From: Xanthostigma xanthostigma | Taxonomy: Eukaryota > Arthropoda > Insecta > Raphidioptera > Raphidiidae | Length of the DNA stretch: 64,000 nt | Direction of reading: 5' to 3' | NCBI GenBank assembly: GCA_963575645.1 | Contig: OY754467.1 | Location: forward strand, 53,477,108-53,541,107 | Shown here: one piece after another, positions 20,430 to 32,139 of the stretch | Position numbering within the stretch: position 1 is the first letter of the stretch | Layout: each line of letters starts with the position of its first letter | Program-made: the position numbers and the translations under genes | The notes under the pieces: model-generated | Databases searched by the model: none | Told to the model about the DNA's origin: nothing | Seen by the model: the letters and a program-made list of their open reading frames with translations, nothing else

Positions 20430-21051
20430 TAGTGATGTGTCGCGCCTGAGCGAGTCGTTCATAATGAACGACTCCCTTCTCGGAGCGAAGCAAGTCACTT
20501 TTTTTTTGTGAATGACTCACTCCGTGCGCCATTGCTCTGTGCTGAGCTATTCTGTACTGTTGCATTCGCACATTTACAGAGTGCATACAGCACAGGCCAC
20601 AGAGACACTAGTGCATTTTGGACGTAGATACGGAGTTATCTTCGCTGAGTCATTTAATGTTGAATGACACGCTGTAAGTGCAATAGTACTAAGCTTACAG
20701 TGTCTTAAACCATTCACATTGACGTCGTTGACAAAGATATAATATTGTAACAATAAACATTATTATTGTTAAACTTTTATTATACTTTATAGTTTATCCG
20801 AAATGCGAATAATATAAGATCAGAATCATATGAAAATGAGCTCAGAGCTGAGTGTATGTATTGTGCTGTGCAATGCTAAGTGACTCCTGAGCATGCATGA
20901 TGACAGTTCACACCTCTGCAGTCTGCACACTTGTGTAGTGCGTACTGTCTAGTGTCGCTCCTTCGAACGACTTCCTCTGAGCGACTCTTTTTAGTGAGCG
21001 GAGCGCACGGAGTCAGCTCCCAATAAAGAGTCATGTGGACACACATCACTA
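20430..21051. mobile_element. hAT-like MITE with 8-bp target duplication
   Basis: Termini TAGTGATGTGT and ACACATCACTA are inverted. Flanks CAAAGAAG (20422-20429) and CAAAGAAC (21052-21059) match at seven of eight bases, the duplication length of hAT transposons. The interior is GC-rich near both ends, with GAGCGAGTCGTTC-type palindromic motifs. No transposase coding. Confidence 0.75.
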
Positions 21052-21167
21052 CAAAGAACAGAGCTGTGTGTCTCTGGGCACCGTGTTTCAAACATTCACC
21101 GTGTTTGGTTCACGTTGCGTACACACAGACACAAGAATTTGCCCTCCACTTTCTGACTTTTTCATTA

Positions 21168-22366
21168 CCGTAAAATGGGGTGACTTTGACCACTGGGGTG
21201 AATTTGACCAAAAACTAAAAAAATGTTTCATTGCTAAATACTTTCCGTATTGATATAATTATTCGGAAGTTTTATTGCTTAAATAGTAAGCTAATATATT
21301 GTCAAAAGTTTTCATGTAAACAAAATGTTTTAATTTTTATCTGCACATGATACATACGAAGCCAAAGTCATATGCGAAAGTTAATGAAAATTTGTAGTGC
21401 TCAAACTATCATTAATATTTGCAAAACTAGAAACTTTACGACTAATATGTTTCGTTATTTTAATAACGTGATTCTTTTGTGTCAAAACTTTATTACCATA
21501 TTTTACATAACTTTAATAACTGGATCGCAGTATTCTAAATATTCAACTTTGACAATATTTTTACGATTTTGGGGTTAACTTGACCGCCTGGGTGAAGTTG
21601 ACTAGCTTGCAGAGACTTTCAAAAACTTGCAGTCTTGTGTCTGTACTTTTCTAACAACGCGGTTTGTTCTGATGAATGAATGTGAGTGGTTGTAAAATTG
21701 AGTTCTTAATTATTTAAAAGTTGAATTTGACGATGCCGAGAATATATAAGCGTAAAGTGGGTGCTCGATTTTTTAAAGATTATAGTGAAGAAACATTAGA
21801 AAAATGCTTAGAAGAGGTTTTGGAAGGAAAGATAAATGCAACTCAGGCTTCTAAAAAATATAAAAAAAAAACAATTGTGCGAACCCAAAACCGGTCGCAA
21901 AGGGGAATTTTCGTTTCATTTGGACCTTTCGGCGTTTAATTTCCGCTAAAATGTTTTTTTATATTTGAAAGTAGTTTTAGTGATATTTTTATACATTTTT
22001 ATTGACGTAAACTGCTTAATTTTAATCTGATTTACTTTAATGTTCGTTTTTTTTTAATAAATGTTTCATAAAATGTTCTCTTTTCATATTCCTGTGAACA
22101 AACTAACCCCAACTAGCTAAAATAAACAATTAGAATGAAAATTAACGCTGTGGTCAACTTAACCCCATTTGGGGTGAAGTTGACTATTACGCCATTTTAT
22201 TTTTTTTCTTGAAAATGGTAAACAAACTAAAGATACTATTTTCCCTTAACGTTAGTACTACTTAATACCCATATTGTCAAAAAACATTATCCCTGAATTT
22301 TTGTAATCTTCACATAGAAATTTTAGTTCAAACCTAAAAATTGGTCAAAGTCACCCCATTTTACGG
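21168..22366 (+). mobile_element. Pogo-type (Tc1/mariner superfamily) element, internally deleted
   Basis: Inverted termini CCGTAAAATGGGGTGACTTT and complement, flanked by TA on each side (21166-21167, 22367-22368). At 1.2 kb it is about half the size of a full pogo/Tigger element. It encodes only the N-terminal DNA-binding start of the transposase (next entry). The phrase GGGGT(G/T)AA(G/C)TTGAC recurs near each end as subterminal repeats. Confidence 0.82.
21733..21939 (+). pseudogene. Truncated pogo transposase, Psq-type HTH start
   Basis: The ATG at 21733 is preferred over an upstream non-ATG extension because MPRIYKRKVGARFFKDYS is the usual start. The following EETLEKCLEEVLEGKINATQ and ASKKYK match the first helices of the Psq/CENP-B-type HTH of pogo transposases. 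After about residue 45 the sequence diverges at a run of A and stops at 21937-21939. The rest of the DNA-binding region and the DDE catalytic domain are missing, so it is non-functional. The peptide could at most bind termini weakly (inference). Confidence 0.7.
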
Positions 22367-23432
22367 TACGTACTACGTGCTTACTATCACTGATTAGAAA
22401 CTAGTCTCAAACATGTTTGTTGATACAGTCGCGCGGTGTTTACAATACGCACAAAAAACAAATTAGATAACCTCAAAACTTAGTGCAACTAGTGATGGGC
22501 GTTGATTCGACGAATTAGTTAATCTCGTTCGTCAGCGAAGCTACTGTTTCTGTTTTTAGAATAATATTTAAATCTACATACCTGTCTATGAAATACCTCT
22601 GTATCACAGGTCTACGCCCATAAATCGTACATCTAATGTCAGTTGTCACTTAGGCGTGACGTCAAAAGCGGACGCCATGACACCTACGAGCGTTTCCGCG
22701 CTTAATTCAAAATAAAAAAATAAAAATGCAATAGCTTACGTTGAAGTTTAATTTATTGCTGAACTAATGTTTTTTGGAAATAGTAGACTACTCAAAATTC
22801 GTGATCATGTCTATTGTCTAATGTGAATGTGATAAAAAATCATGTCATATCTGCAAACTTTTCTTCTACCCAAGTCTAATCATTTCCTTATACTCTCGTC
22901 TGTTTGTGAGTTGGACAAACCCGCCGTGTAGTTGACGAACCCCTGACGGCGGCGTTGTTAATTCCATAACACAGCCTTCTACCAAATGTTTGCTTATACA
23001 TGTTACGATAATATCAGCTTGAGATATATTCTAAAATCGTCTAATGATGAACTCAACCTTTGGAAATAATTATTATTGATAGCTGCTGAAACTGTTTTAA
23101 TGTTACTCATTTAATAATCATTTATGTGTAACGATACACTGATAACAAATCCCGTAAGGGCTTTGTTTACGACCGTTTTAGTCAACGGGTAACGGAACGG
23201 TTACCTTTGTACTCGATCCGCCAATATACGTGAGCGTGTCCGTTGTTATCGATATCAGTTCTATACTTGAAGGACGAAGAAGTGCAACGACGTTATGTCT
23301 TGCTTGTTTATTTTTGTAATTTTCTAAAGTCTTGTACCAACACTGGCCTATTATGAACAAGGCTAATTAATAAATCCATATCAATATAAATTTTAAACTC
23401 CATATTCACAATGAGCAGCACAAGGTAGGTAG
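22367..23432. other. Spacer with a possible hAT end
   Basis: TAGTGATGGGCGTTGATTCG at about 22492 resembles a hAT terminus, but no partner was found. Otherwise no feature is supported. Confidence 0.35.
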
Positions 23433-23915
23433 GTAGGTAAAAAATTCGCTTCAAGTTTTTAAATTATTGTAATAATTTAAAAACTTGAAGCGAATTTTTT
23501 CAAATACGAATTAGAAACTAATTATTAATTAATTTTGTATTTTTTAGATCAGTTCTGAAGAAGATCCAAATCTGGACCGAAACGTCAATGTATTAATTAT
23601 TATTTTTTGTTAATATATTTTTTCAAGTAAATAAAATTGTCGACCAATTTTTCTCAGACCAAACGATATATTGACAAAAAATGATAAAAATACAAATCAA
23701 TATAACACAAGATGACGTTTCGATCCGGATTTGGATCTTCTTCAGAAATATCTAAAAAATATAAAAATTAATTAGTATTAAGTAATAGATTTCACGCAGG
23801 ATTGAAACTTTGAATGATTCAAAAATAATGAAAAATTAATAACAAATTTGAATTTGTTAATATATTTGTCTGAAAAATTGGTCGATAATTTTATTTATTG
23901 AAGGTTATATTGTGT
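23433..23915. repeat. Repeat D cluster with hairpin
   Basis: A 60-bp perfect hairpin (AATTCGCTTCAAGTTTTTAA and complement, 23441-23502) is followed by the D module CTGAAGAAGATCC...GGACCGAAACGT (about 23556-23590). A second D module follows inverted at 23710-23745, then a third module tail (GAAAAATTGGTCGATAATTT). Repeat D also occurs at 25240, 50495, 55600, 57340 and 57550. The motif pattern resembles parts of Penelope-like elements (inference). Confidence 0.6.
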
Positions 23916-24100
23916 TCGATAAACTTTGAGACGAACCGACTGCATATTATTGTTCGCTTATGTATTTTATATTTAAATTTGAGGTATTTACGCATTATGC
24001 TTAATAAATATAAGTATTTAAAATAATTATGGCAGGCAGAAGTTTTACTTCAGTCGTGTGGTCTAAAGCACTTTCGCTTTTTTTATTTAAATTAATAATT
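23916..24100 (+). repeat. Repeat L fragment
   Basis: GACGAACCGACTGCATATTA to GTTTTACTTCAGTCGTGTGG, the same order as at 50620-51265. Here the site that carries a Tigger insertion at 50707 is unoccupied (TTAATAAATATAAGT). Confidence 0.6.
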
Positions 24101-24297
24101 AATAAGCTAGAAATATAAATCCGTTCCAAGTACATAAAGTTTCCTTTATGTACTAAGTAGTAAATAAAATATCATTGTTATTCAAATACCTATTTAGAAC
24201 AAGTGCATATGAAACTATATTTTATACTAATAAAAACGGAGCCAAAACTTGTAGAATCTGATTTGATTTACGTAGATAAAAGTAAATGAACAGTAAT

Positions 24298-24490
24298 AGT
24301 ACTAACAGACGGTCGAACTTGGTTCGAAGCGGACAGCGGATCTGGTCCGCTCCGTACCAAATCTGTTCGTCTGTACAGTAGTCTGCGTGTCCGCCCGGTT
24401 CGATGGGAACAGATTCGGTCGTCTGTTGCAAGATCCGCCGTACCATGTCCGTTGTCGGACCGGACCAAGTTCGACCGTGTGTTAGCACTA
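24298..24490. mobile_element. Small MITE, about 190 bp
   Basis: Inverted ends of about 28 bp: AGTACTAACAGACGGTCGAA and the complement of GACCAAGTTCGACCGTGTGT. The body is GC-rich (CCGCTCCGTACCAAATCTGT). No duplication is clear and no copies are seen elsewhere in the window. Confidence 0.6.
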
Positions 24491-24784
24491 TAAAATGTAC
24501 AATAATCATATCATGTTATATCTAATATGTATTTTAGTCACGATTTGATTTCAGTTGCATTTGCATTATATCGAAGTATACCTATTATAGCTATGGCCCA
24601 AAGTAAAACCCGTTTATGTCGAATTTTTACCCGATTGCCCCAAAAGAAGTGTGTTTATTTTTTCGTATTTATTTTTTTTTCGGTCCCGTTGGCTAACGTT
24701 TTAGCATTTGATCTAAAAAAATTCTCCCATAATTTAAACTTTACATTGGAAAAACACAGATTATACTCAAACGTGGATGTAGAA

Positions 24785-25035
24785 CTTTTTTTAATTTTTG
24801 ATAGCAGTATTTTGTGGAGACTTAAATTTTCCATGAAAAAGGTCTTTAGTACTAAATCCGCGAATTAATTATTTTCAAAGATATATTCGTTTAAACATTC
24901 TCATAAAAATGTGATCAAAATCGAATATCATTTAATTAATTTGAAAATAATTAATTCACGGATTTAGTACTAAGGACCTTTTTCATCAAAAATTTAATTG
25001 TCTACAAAATACTGCTATCAAAAATAAAACAACAA
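24785..25035. repeat. Foldback, about 90-bp arms
   Basis: Left arm 24790-24880 (TAGTACTAAATCCGCGAATT) and right arm 24943-25033 (AATTCACGGATTTAGTACTA) are inverted copies around a spacer of about 60 nt. A 113-residue frame at 24527-24868 runs into it and shows no recognisable domain. Confidence 0.7.
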
Positions 25036-25179
25036 AAAAATTCTACCAGCTATCCCTGTTTGAGTAAAAACGTTGTTTTTCCCATCTTAATTAAATGGGA
25101 AACAAACTCAGTTTGCGCCGTTCAAAGGTTTGATCTAGGAAGCTGAAATTTAACTCTTTCTTTATAATATTAGTACCTA

Positions 25180-25342
25180 TAGATAAGTAATCACATTGTT
25201 ATGAAACCTATTGTATTTATAAATAAATTAAATTATCGACCAATTTTTCAGACAAATATATTTACAAAAAATAATAATTAATACATTAACGTTTCGGTTC
25301 GTATTTGGATCTTCTTCAGAACTGATCTAAAAAATATAAAAA
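25180..25342 (-). repeat. Repeat D fragment, left of a Helitron insertion
   Basis: AAATTATCGACCAATTTTTC and the inverted D module (AACGTTTCGGTTCGTATTTG) lead to TATAAAAA at the Helitron border. The repeat resumes at 25940 as TTAATTAATAATTAG. Confidence 0.65.
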
Positions 25343-25939
25343 TCATATTTAAAATACGCTAAGGTTTAAGATGTTTGCCTCCCTTTTTAGAATAAACCTC
25401 ACAATTTCTCCACATAAATTATATATCATTTTACAGATAATTGCTTGCTCTACTGATATCGGCAACTAAAAAATTTATTGTTGCTTTTGTATTTGTAAAT
25501 TAATTAAAATACAGCAACGCTGAACAACGTCTGCCATCTGACGGCTTTAATTTTGAAACAACGTCAACACTTCGATCTGTCATCTGACCTTCATATTGTA
25601 ATACAACAGACACAATACTGCATACTGCCATTTGGCGGCTTTAATTTTGAAACAGCGAGCAACGCTGAACAACGTCACAGCAATGCTGCATGATGTCATG
25701 TGACGGCTTAGCTCAACGCTTTTGCTACTTGCACCTCTATATTATGACAATTTTAGTAAAATATTTCTTCGATCTGTCATCTGAGCTTCACATTGTAATA
25801 CAACAAAAAGAAGAATGTTATAAGCAGTGTGCAAAATTAGAAACGAATTGAATACCTGCAATCATATTTAAAAAATAATTTTGTAAAGTGATAATTATTA
25901 TACTTATTTAGTGCGAATAATTTGCACAGGTCACTCTAG
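25343..25939 (+). mobile_element. Helitron Hel-1 copy 3, nested in repeat D
   Basis: 597 bp. The 5' end is TCATATTTAAAATACGC (slightly changed), the 3' hairpin has a mismatch (GTGCGAATAATTTGCAC), then CTAG before T. The host repeat joins exactly across it to give TATAAAAATTAATTAATAAT, as read uninterrupted near 57385. Confidence 0.88.
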
Positions 25940-25959
25940 TTAATTAATAATTAGTTTCT

Positions 25960-26540
25960 ATAGTATTTATATTCTGTTTACATGATTTTTGTGCTAATTC
26001 CCAGAAATATAAAAACATATTATGTAATCGCTTCTTATTTTACAAATTCAACATAAACGATTTATCGTTTGGCCCACCGATATTATATATTTAGTAGTTT
26101 CAAAAAAACATAGAGCATTTTAAAAGCTAGAAAATGAACTTCGCATATCGAAAAGTAATTTATTCTGCATCGACTTCTAAGTTGGCTTTTCTTTTCCATA
26201 AAATATGCATTTGCTTTATCCTGTGAAGTTGTCTACATAATACCTGCCTATATGAAACTCTGTACGATTCAATCCGGTGCTGTTGAAAATGCTTTGAATG
26301 AACATAGGAATATACCGAGTGTTTTTCGAAATTTTGTTAGTAATTACAAAATGTGGACATTCGATCATGGTCCCCATGAGTAGAGCTTCATGAAAAGTGG
26401 GTCAAGAGCTTCTGGGCTATAAAATGTATTGTACGGCTTTTTTCTTGTTTCATACTTTTTGAGCGTGATTTTTTTCAGTAGTCGGGTTTTAATTTTTGAA
26501 CTTACTTTTTATTTAAATTATTTTGGGGTTATTATTCTCA
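25960..26540. other. Spacer, no gene seen
   Basis: No supported feature. Sequence just upstream of the LINE fragment may belong to a different repeat (AGTAGTCGGGTTTTAA also occurs near 27430). Confidence 0.35.
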
Positions 26541-26552
26541 ATTATCGGGTGA

Positions 26553-27165
26553 ATGCAAGTCTATTTTGCTTTTTTCCATTCTAGCATCTCTTATGGAATA
26601 TTGCTTTGGGGCTGCGCCTCAGATGTAGATAAAATTCTCTTACTACAAAAAAAGGCCATAAGGTGTATTTCTGGTGCTACTTATGATGATCATTGTAAAC
26701 CACTGTTTACTGAATTACATATTATGACTGTTTTTCACTTGTATATCTTCAACGTGTTGTGTTACTTTAAAGCAAATATTGATAATTTATCAACCGGTGC
26801 CGATCATCATAACTATGATACCAGAAGCAAAAATGAAGTTCTTGTGATGTATCACCGCTTAAAAATTTGTCAGCAAAGCCCAGACTTTATGGGACATAAA
26901 CTTTTTACCCTTTTACCGGAGAAAATAAAAGGACTTTCTTTTAAATATTTTAAAAAATTCACAAAGCAATTTTTGATCTTAGAACCATTTTACAGTTTTG
27001 ACGAATATTATATGTGCAATATGACACAAAGTTTTAAAAAAATATATCCAAATTTACTGTAATTCTGTATCATTTCTATATTTTTGTATCACTTTTTTAT
27101 TGACAATGTCTGTACAATTTTAATTGTGTTTTTGAGTAATAAAGTTTGAATTGAATTGAAAAAAA
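26553..27165 (+). mobile_element. Jockey/CR1-like LINE 3' fragment
   Basis: 26553-27062 encodes 169 residues of the C-terminal (thumb and after) region of a non-LTR reverse transcriptase. SISYGILLWG, the KILLLQKKAIRCISGA block, the PLFTELHIMTVFHLYIFNVL block and the HNYDTRSK motif occur in the usual order. The frame is intact to its stop, although everything 5' of it (endonuclease, RT catalytic core) is absent. The 3' UTR ends AATAAAGTTTGAATTGAATT plus A-rich tail. It is a typical 5'-truncated insertion with no activity. Confidence 0.8.
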
Positions 27166-28141
27166 AGCTAACGATTTATATACTTTTGAAATGTGCTAAT
27201 TAGGCCTTCTTATTTGATACCCAACACGGCATTTAAAAAAATATTTTTTAGTTCATGACTTTGTCATCTAGAGGGCGCCATCTTTAATTTAATGTGACGT
27301 CACATAATCTTTAACCAGCTTCCAATGATATACCTCATTTGTCAAACTATGATAAGTAGGTTAGAATTTATGAGGGAACAGATGAAGATACATACCGGTC
27401 AAACTCATAACCCTCCTTTTTGTTTCGCCGTAGTCGGGTAAAAAACGATTGCCTAGAAGTAAATGGTCGTGGTTTTCTCGGTTGTGGAGGCATCGCAGTG
27501 ACATAAAAAAGCGGCATCCATTTTGTTATTTGACAGGGCAAAGTTTAGATACCTACTAGAATTTCGCTTAAATTTAAGTTGCACATCTGCCAGACGTCTC
27601 ACGATGGCTCGCATTTTTTTTAGTTAATCGTCTGTCTCAAGAACCCGACTATCTACCGATCGCCTTGATTCTTTCTACAAAAAATACATTTTTAAGTTTA
27701 ATTATTCATTTCGTGGTCTATCTGCAATAGCAAAAACATAATAAAATAAGTTTTTAAATTATTTGATATTAGTACGGCTGTTATTTGTAGTAGAAAAATT
27801 AAATTAAGGTTGGATTGGGCAGCCAATTTTATTTAAAAACCATTATTTTTTTTTTTATAATTAAAATGGTATCGTCATATAATTATGCAAATTGTGAAAA
27901 TATAAAATATATATAAACGTTTCGCTATTAATTAGCATCTTCAGTATATAAAACGTAATAGATGAGAAAAGATTTTTTCTTTTGTTCCAAATTGAAACAT
28001 TTTTAAAAAATAAATAAAGAGCACTGTTTATTATATTTAATATTTAAAGAGATATTTAAAATTGTTATCTTACTATGAATCAAACATTTTGTAGGATAAA
28101 AACTATCAGTTAAATAAGACACCTTGATATTATGGTATGAT
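27166..28141. other. Spacer, no gene seen
   Basis: Contains scattered phrases of common insect repeats (for example AAACTCATAACCCTCCTTTT at about 27402). No coding evidence. Confidence 0.35.
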
Positions 28142-28344
28142 AAAATTATTCGGGATACAAGGCTAAATATAAAAACAATTTTTGTTCACTAGAACATCAT
28201 TTAATCGTCAACGTTTCGGCAGAAATTCATGCCTTTTAAGGTCCTGAAGAAGATATGAATTTCTGCCGAAACGTTGACGATTAAATGATGTTTTAGTGAA
28301 TAAAAATTGTTTTTATATTTAGCCTTGTATTCTGAATAATTTTA
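28142..28344. repeat. Foldback Z with D-like core
   Basis: Arms of about 88 bp (28142-28229 and 28256-28344) match almost perfectly: GGCTAAATATAAAAACAATT, ACGTTTCGGCAGAAATTCAT. The loop side contains CTGAAGAAGATATGAATTTC followed by TGCCGAAACGTTGACG, the same shape as repeat D but with different intervening bases. Confidence 0.8.
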
Positions 28345-29743
28345 TAATAGCAAAAACGTACCTTCTGTATAGTTATCCTCGGAGTTTGTAAGTTTGTTAA
28401 GCAACACTTATCTTTTCAATAATTAATGACACTCACAGCTATAATACACGCCCTTACGCTGATATTTATGTTCCTTCTTACCGCCCCTTATAGTCCACAC
28501 CTTTTTCGTTTTTGTGCCATTCAATTTATTACTGAAAGATATTACATGCACTGCTGACTTCAGATCATTCAGAAATAACCTTCAATTATTCACGCTTTTA
28601 ACGTAACAGGCCTAGAATCGCTATAAAAAATGTAGAGATAATTATGCATAATATATCTATTAATGAACTATATGAATCATTGTCCATCTACTCAATGTGC
28701 GGTGAGTGAACACAACAAAGAGTATCGAAAATATATCTGCGTCTCCTTCTTCGATGTAATTCCCTTATTTCTCCGATGATAGGATTGGTTGATGTACTTG
28801 CATTCAATCTGAATAAAGTATCTCTGTTTCAAAAACTTTGTGTTTTTTTATGACGTTAACATGGGCGTACCCAGCTTTTGGATCAGGAGGAAATTTCTTA
28901 AGCCGGGTCCTCCGTGCTTGTTTTGCCCTCCTGGATACGCCAGTGCTTACGGCGTAAAAAAAGACAGAAGTATAAGTTTTCACTCTAATGGTTCGATTGC
29001 GATTTTATTCTTATGCTCAGTATAGAATAAAAGTATATATTGTAATTATGTTTGGGTTTGAAAGCCAAAGAAGTGGCGTTCAATATTAACCTTAAAGTGC
29101 GTTTGTTAGGTTATTTAATTACGAGCAAGTACAATTTTAAACAAGTTAATTGCGTTTGGAAAGGCTACACAAATTATTTCAGTTTATGTGCAAATTTTTC
29201 GGTGTTATCGAATAGATTGATATGAAATATACCTACTATAAAATATAAAAATTAATACAGGCATAAAAGTCAGCTATTTTAGGGGGGTTATGCAAAAATT
29301 GCTGTGTAATTATTATATAGCTTGTTGTGAATTTGTCAATTAAAAATCGATATATCAGACGCGATACAAATTGGATAAATCAATTATTCAATATTCTGTT
29401 TATAATCGCGAATTAGTTTCATATAAAGCTACGGTAATATTGATTAGTAAATTAACTTCGTTTATAATATAGTGAAGACTCGGTTATCCGGTTCTTAGTT
29501 ACAGAGTTTCGCGGTTATTCGGATTGACAGCCGTTCTTGGTTTTAATAAGTATTTCTTACTAATGTTGATTTTAATAAAATATGTATTTCTTTTCAGTAT
29601 AATTGATAACAGTCCAGGCAACGGGGTTTTTAGCCTGTTAAGTTTTAAGGAAGTTTTGATATTCTGTGCGTACATGTTCCTCGTGGTGCTGAACACGAAT
29701 CTAAAGTTTGGCATCTCAAATTTTTGCCGGAAGTATCTTTTTT
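28345..29743. other. Long AT-rich stretch without genes
   Basis: No coding region, RNA gene or terminal-repeat structure supported. Confidence 0.4.
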
Positions 29744-30003
29744 GACGTGATAACGTCTTATAGATTGATGAAACACCGGCTGCATGCACGAAAAAGTGTA
29801 ACGTTCCGAAAAGTGTAGCGTTCCGCCTGACCCTGTGCGTGCAAGCGAGAGCGCAGTATAAGCGATAGAGAGTCGGTAAAAATATAGTTTGACAGCTACT
29901 AAAATTTAGGTTATGTATTATTATAAATATGATATTCGAGCGGAATACGTAATCACGTAAAACTATCGTCCGTAAACCGACTTTACAGACAACCAATTTT
30001 TTT
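29744..30003 (+). mobile_element. MITE-A copy
   Basis: TGACGTGATAACGTCTTATA to CAGACAACCAATT, 260 bp, flanked by T-runs, with internal GACCCTGTGCGTGCAAGCGA. The long minus-strand frame across it (29499-30008) is an artefact of the repeat. Confidence 0.78.
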
Positions 30004-30589
30004 ATCATTAAAAAAATTGTTTTTTCACAGTTTTTATATATAACTTTTTTTGGCTTGATATAGAAAGAATTCTGATAAAAAATCTAAAACTAGAGAATTT
30101 CGGTGCATCTCTCATAAAAACTATGTTGATTTGTGAAGTATAAGTTTAGTGTATAATAGTTGATTAATTTGGAAAATAAATTAAGAGGTCTTGATGTGTG
30201 TACTGTGTAGGGAAGATAATTAAATTTCGCGAACTTTTCATATATTTACGAGTAACTTTGTGCAGCAAAGGGTTGAAAATAATGTTAAAGTTTCTAATTA
30301 GGTAAAAAGTTTTTAAATGCAGCCTTAACGAGCATCAGCTAATTAAAATTTATTGCGGAGTATAGTCTAATAATATAATCATAACAAAATATAAGTGAGC
30401 TAGAAAGTTAGAAAAGATTTTAAAATCATAGCGCACGTAGTGTGCCAGGCCAAGTTCTTACAAATCACTGTGCATTATATTTCACGAAACATTTCGAGCC
30501 CTTTTCGACCTCGTTCTATCTTCAAGGCTAATTACGTTATAGAACTGATTTTTTTTTCAAAGAGGTTAGGGTTACCATAAAAATGCAGT
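30004..30589. other. Spacer, no gene seen
   Basis: AT-rich, nothing recognised. Confidence 0.35.
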
Positions 30590-30870
30590 ATTCTAAATTT
30601 TGGCTTTGATACATTATCATAATGCACAAACATCTGGAATGCATCATATTTGCGTATCAAAACATCCTCCCAAAATTTGGTTTCAATTCGCCCATCCGTT
30701 TGACCTCTATCGTGTATACAGACAACCAGACGCACAGATTTTTTTTTGTAAAAATATGTTTTTTGGATTTGGGGAAACTCAAAACGAAAAAATATTGTAA
30801 TATTTTAAAAAGTGAATTTTGACCTAAATTAGTAGCATTCCCCATTTATGGTGTTGGAATGGTAAATATA
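30590..30870 (+). repeat. Dispersed repeat N, copy 2
   Basis: Shares CAAAATTTGGTTTCAATTCG, GTTTGACCTCTATCGTGTAT and the ending CCATTTATGGTGTTGGAATG with 47860-48175 and 61700-62080. Frames here are shadows of the repeat. Confidence 0.65.
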
Positions 30871-31200
30871 GGGGTTTTATTTTTATAAAGATACTTGATT
30901 TTTCGTGTCTTGCAATTCCTAAAAATGGTTTATATTAGATTTATGGCCTATTAGCTATGCGTTAGCAACTGTTTTGCTTCTTTTTGTTTTAAATTGTCAG
31001 TCTACTTGACTTACATAATTCTTTCTGACCTTCCTTACTCATATTGTGTCGAATATGACTCAACAATACTTCATAAAATTTATATTGATTATATAGAGAA
31101 ATGTCAAATATTTGCAAATTATTTGCAAATTTCTTTCTCCATTCGGAGAGAGGTCTGCAAGGCACACGTTGATAATTGTAAATTATTGATTATAATCTGT

Positions 31201-31350
31201 GTATATGTTACGGTTAATACAAGAAAGTAGTTTATTCGCGAATTAACCGGCTAATACCCGAATTAACCAACGTCAAGGATTGGTTAATTCGGGTAATTAG
31301 CCGATTAATTCGCGAATTAACTACTTTCTTGTATTAACCGTAACATATAC
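31201..31350. repeat. Near-perfect 70-bp-arm palindrome, foldback T1
   Basis: Left arm 31201-31269 and right arm 31281-31350 are inverted with only about three differences and an 11-nt loop (31270-31280). The outer ends are GTATATGTTACG and CGTAACATATAC. It lies about 620 bp upstream of the SCYL2-like start codon. The same outer ends bound the unrelated foldback at 32411-32939. Confidence 0.88.
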
Positions 31351-31968
31351 ATTTCATCAAATAGTGTCGAATAGAGTCGAATTCGAGACACTAAAAAAAA
31401 GGTAAAAATAAATTGAAGAAGCCTGCCACCGATGTCATGTTTTTTATTATTTTATGTTTATGCAACAAAATTTTAGTAGTGTTGTCAGGCTTTTGTAAAA
31501 CCAGAGCGTAAATTATTATGGGTGCATTTACGCAATTTATATCTTTGCTCGGTGTCAGTCACTCGAGTCGTTGGTGGTCTTCTAAAAAAAAAAAACTATA
31601 ACCATTCAAAAGTTGTTTTGTTTTTCTTACATAGTTTGTTTGTTTTCAGATTTTCGTGCCATCGGGACGACGTATTATTCCCAACACAGCGATTTCAAAA
31701 CAGAATAAACAATTTTAATCGCATTGGCTGTTCTCTACGCACAAAACAAATTGAATTAATTATTATATTTTGATAAAATGTTTTAAGTGCGTTCCGGTTT
31801 TAATATCATTACAGTATTAAATTGTTCTTAATAAATAATTAAACAGTTTATTGTGAATTCGATGTTCGTAAATTGTGTTTAATTCGTGACGCTGTGCTCG
31901 AACTTGATCGTGTTTTTTCGTGTACAGATCGTAAAAACAAATTAACAAAAGTGAATTTCAAAATCTCA
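31351..31968 (+). promoter_or_regulatory. Probable promoter and 5' UTR region of the SCYL2-like gene
   Basis: The 600 bp between palindrome T1 and the start codon must hold the promoter if exon 1 is the first exon. No clear TATA box is seen. A short upstream frame starts at the ATG at 31862 (five codons, out of frame with the main start). The transcription start cannot be placed. Confidence 0.35.
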
Positions 31969-32139
31969 ATGCCGGCACCGACGATGTTCGCGAAGTTCAA
32001 AAGTGGTGGCGGCGGCACACAAAGTATTTTAGATTCGAATCCAATAGGTCAATTCTTCGAAATCGGAAAACAAACGGCCAGTGCTGGTCCTGAATTAGTG
32101 TGGAAAATACACGATGCCTACAGAAAGAGCGACGGAAAA
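31969..32139 (+). CDS. SCYL2: SCY1-like protein 2 (pseudokinase), coding exon 1, partial gene
   Basis: This 57-codon exon reads MPAPTMFAKFKSGGGG, then NPIGQFFEIGKQTASAGPE, then LVWKIHDAYRKSDGK. Residues 25-57 match the start of the SCYL2 kinase-like domain: the NP-x-x-x-F-x-(I/V)-G element, a degenerate glycine loop (ASAG in place of GxGxxG), WKI where a kinase has its second strand, then KS. SCYL2 proteins are catalytically weak or inactive kinases that bind clathrin and act in trafficking between the trans-Golgi and endosomes (family knowledge). The exon ends in phase 0 at AAA|GTGAGT (donor at 32140). The second methionine (31984) has A at -3 and the better initiation context, and family members often begin M-x-x-M, so either could start. 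The next exon is not found before 64000. Confidence 0.78.

Noticed and set aside
29499..30008. A 169-residue minus-strand frame
   Set aside because: It runs across a MITE-A copy and its flank, has no recognisable domain, and the repeat itself explains the open frame.
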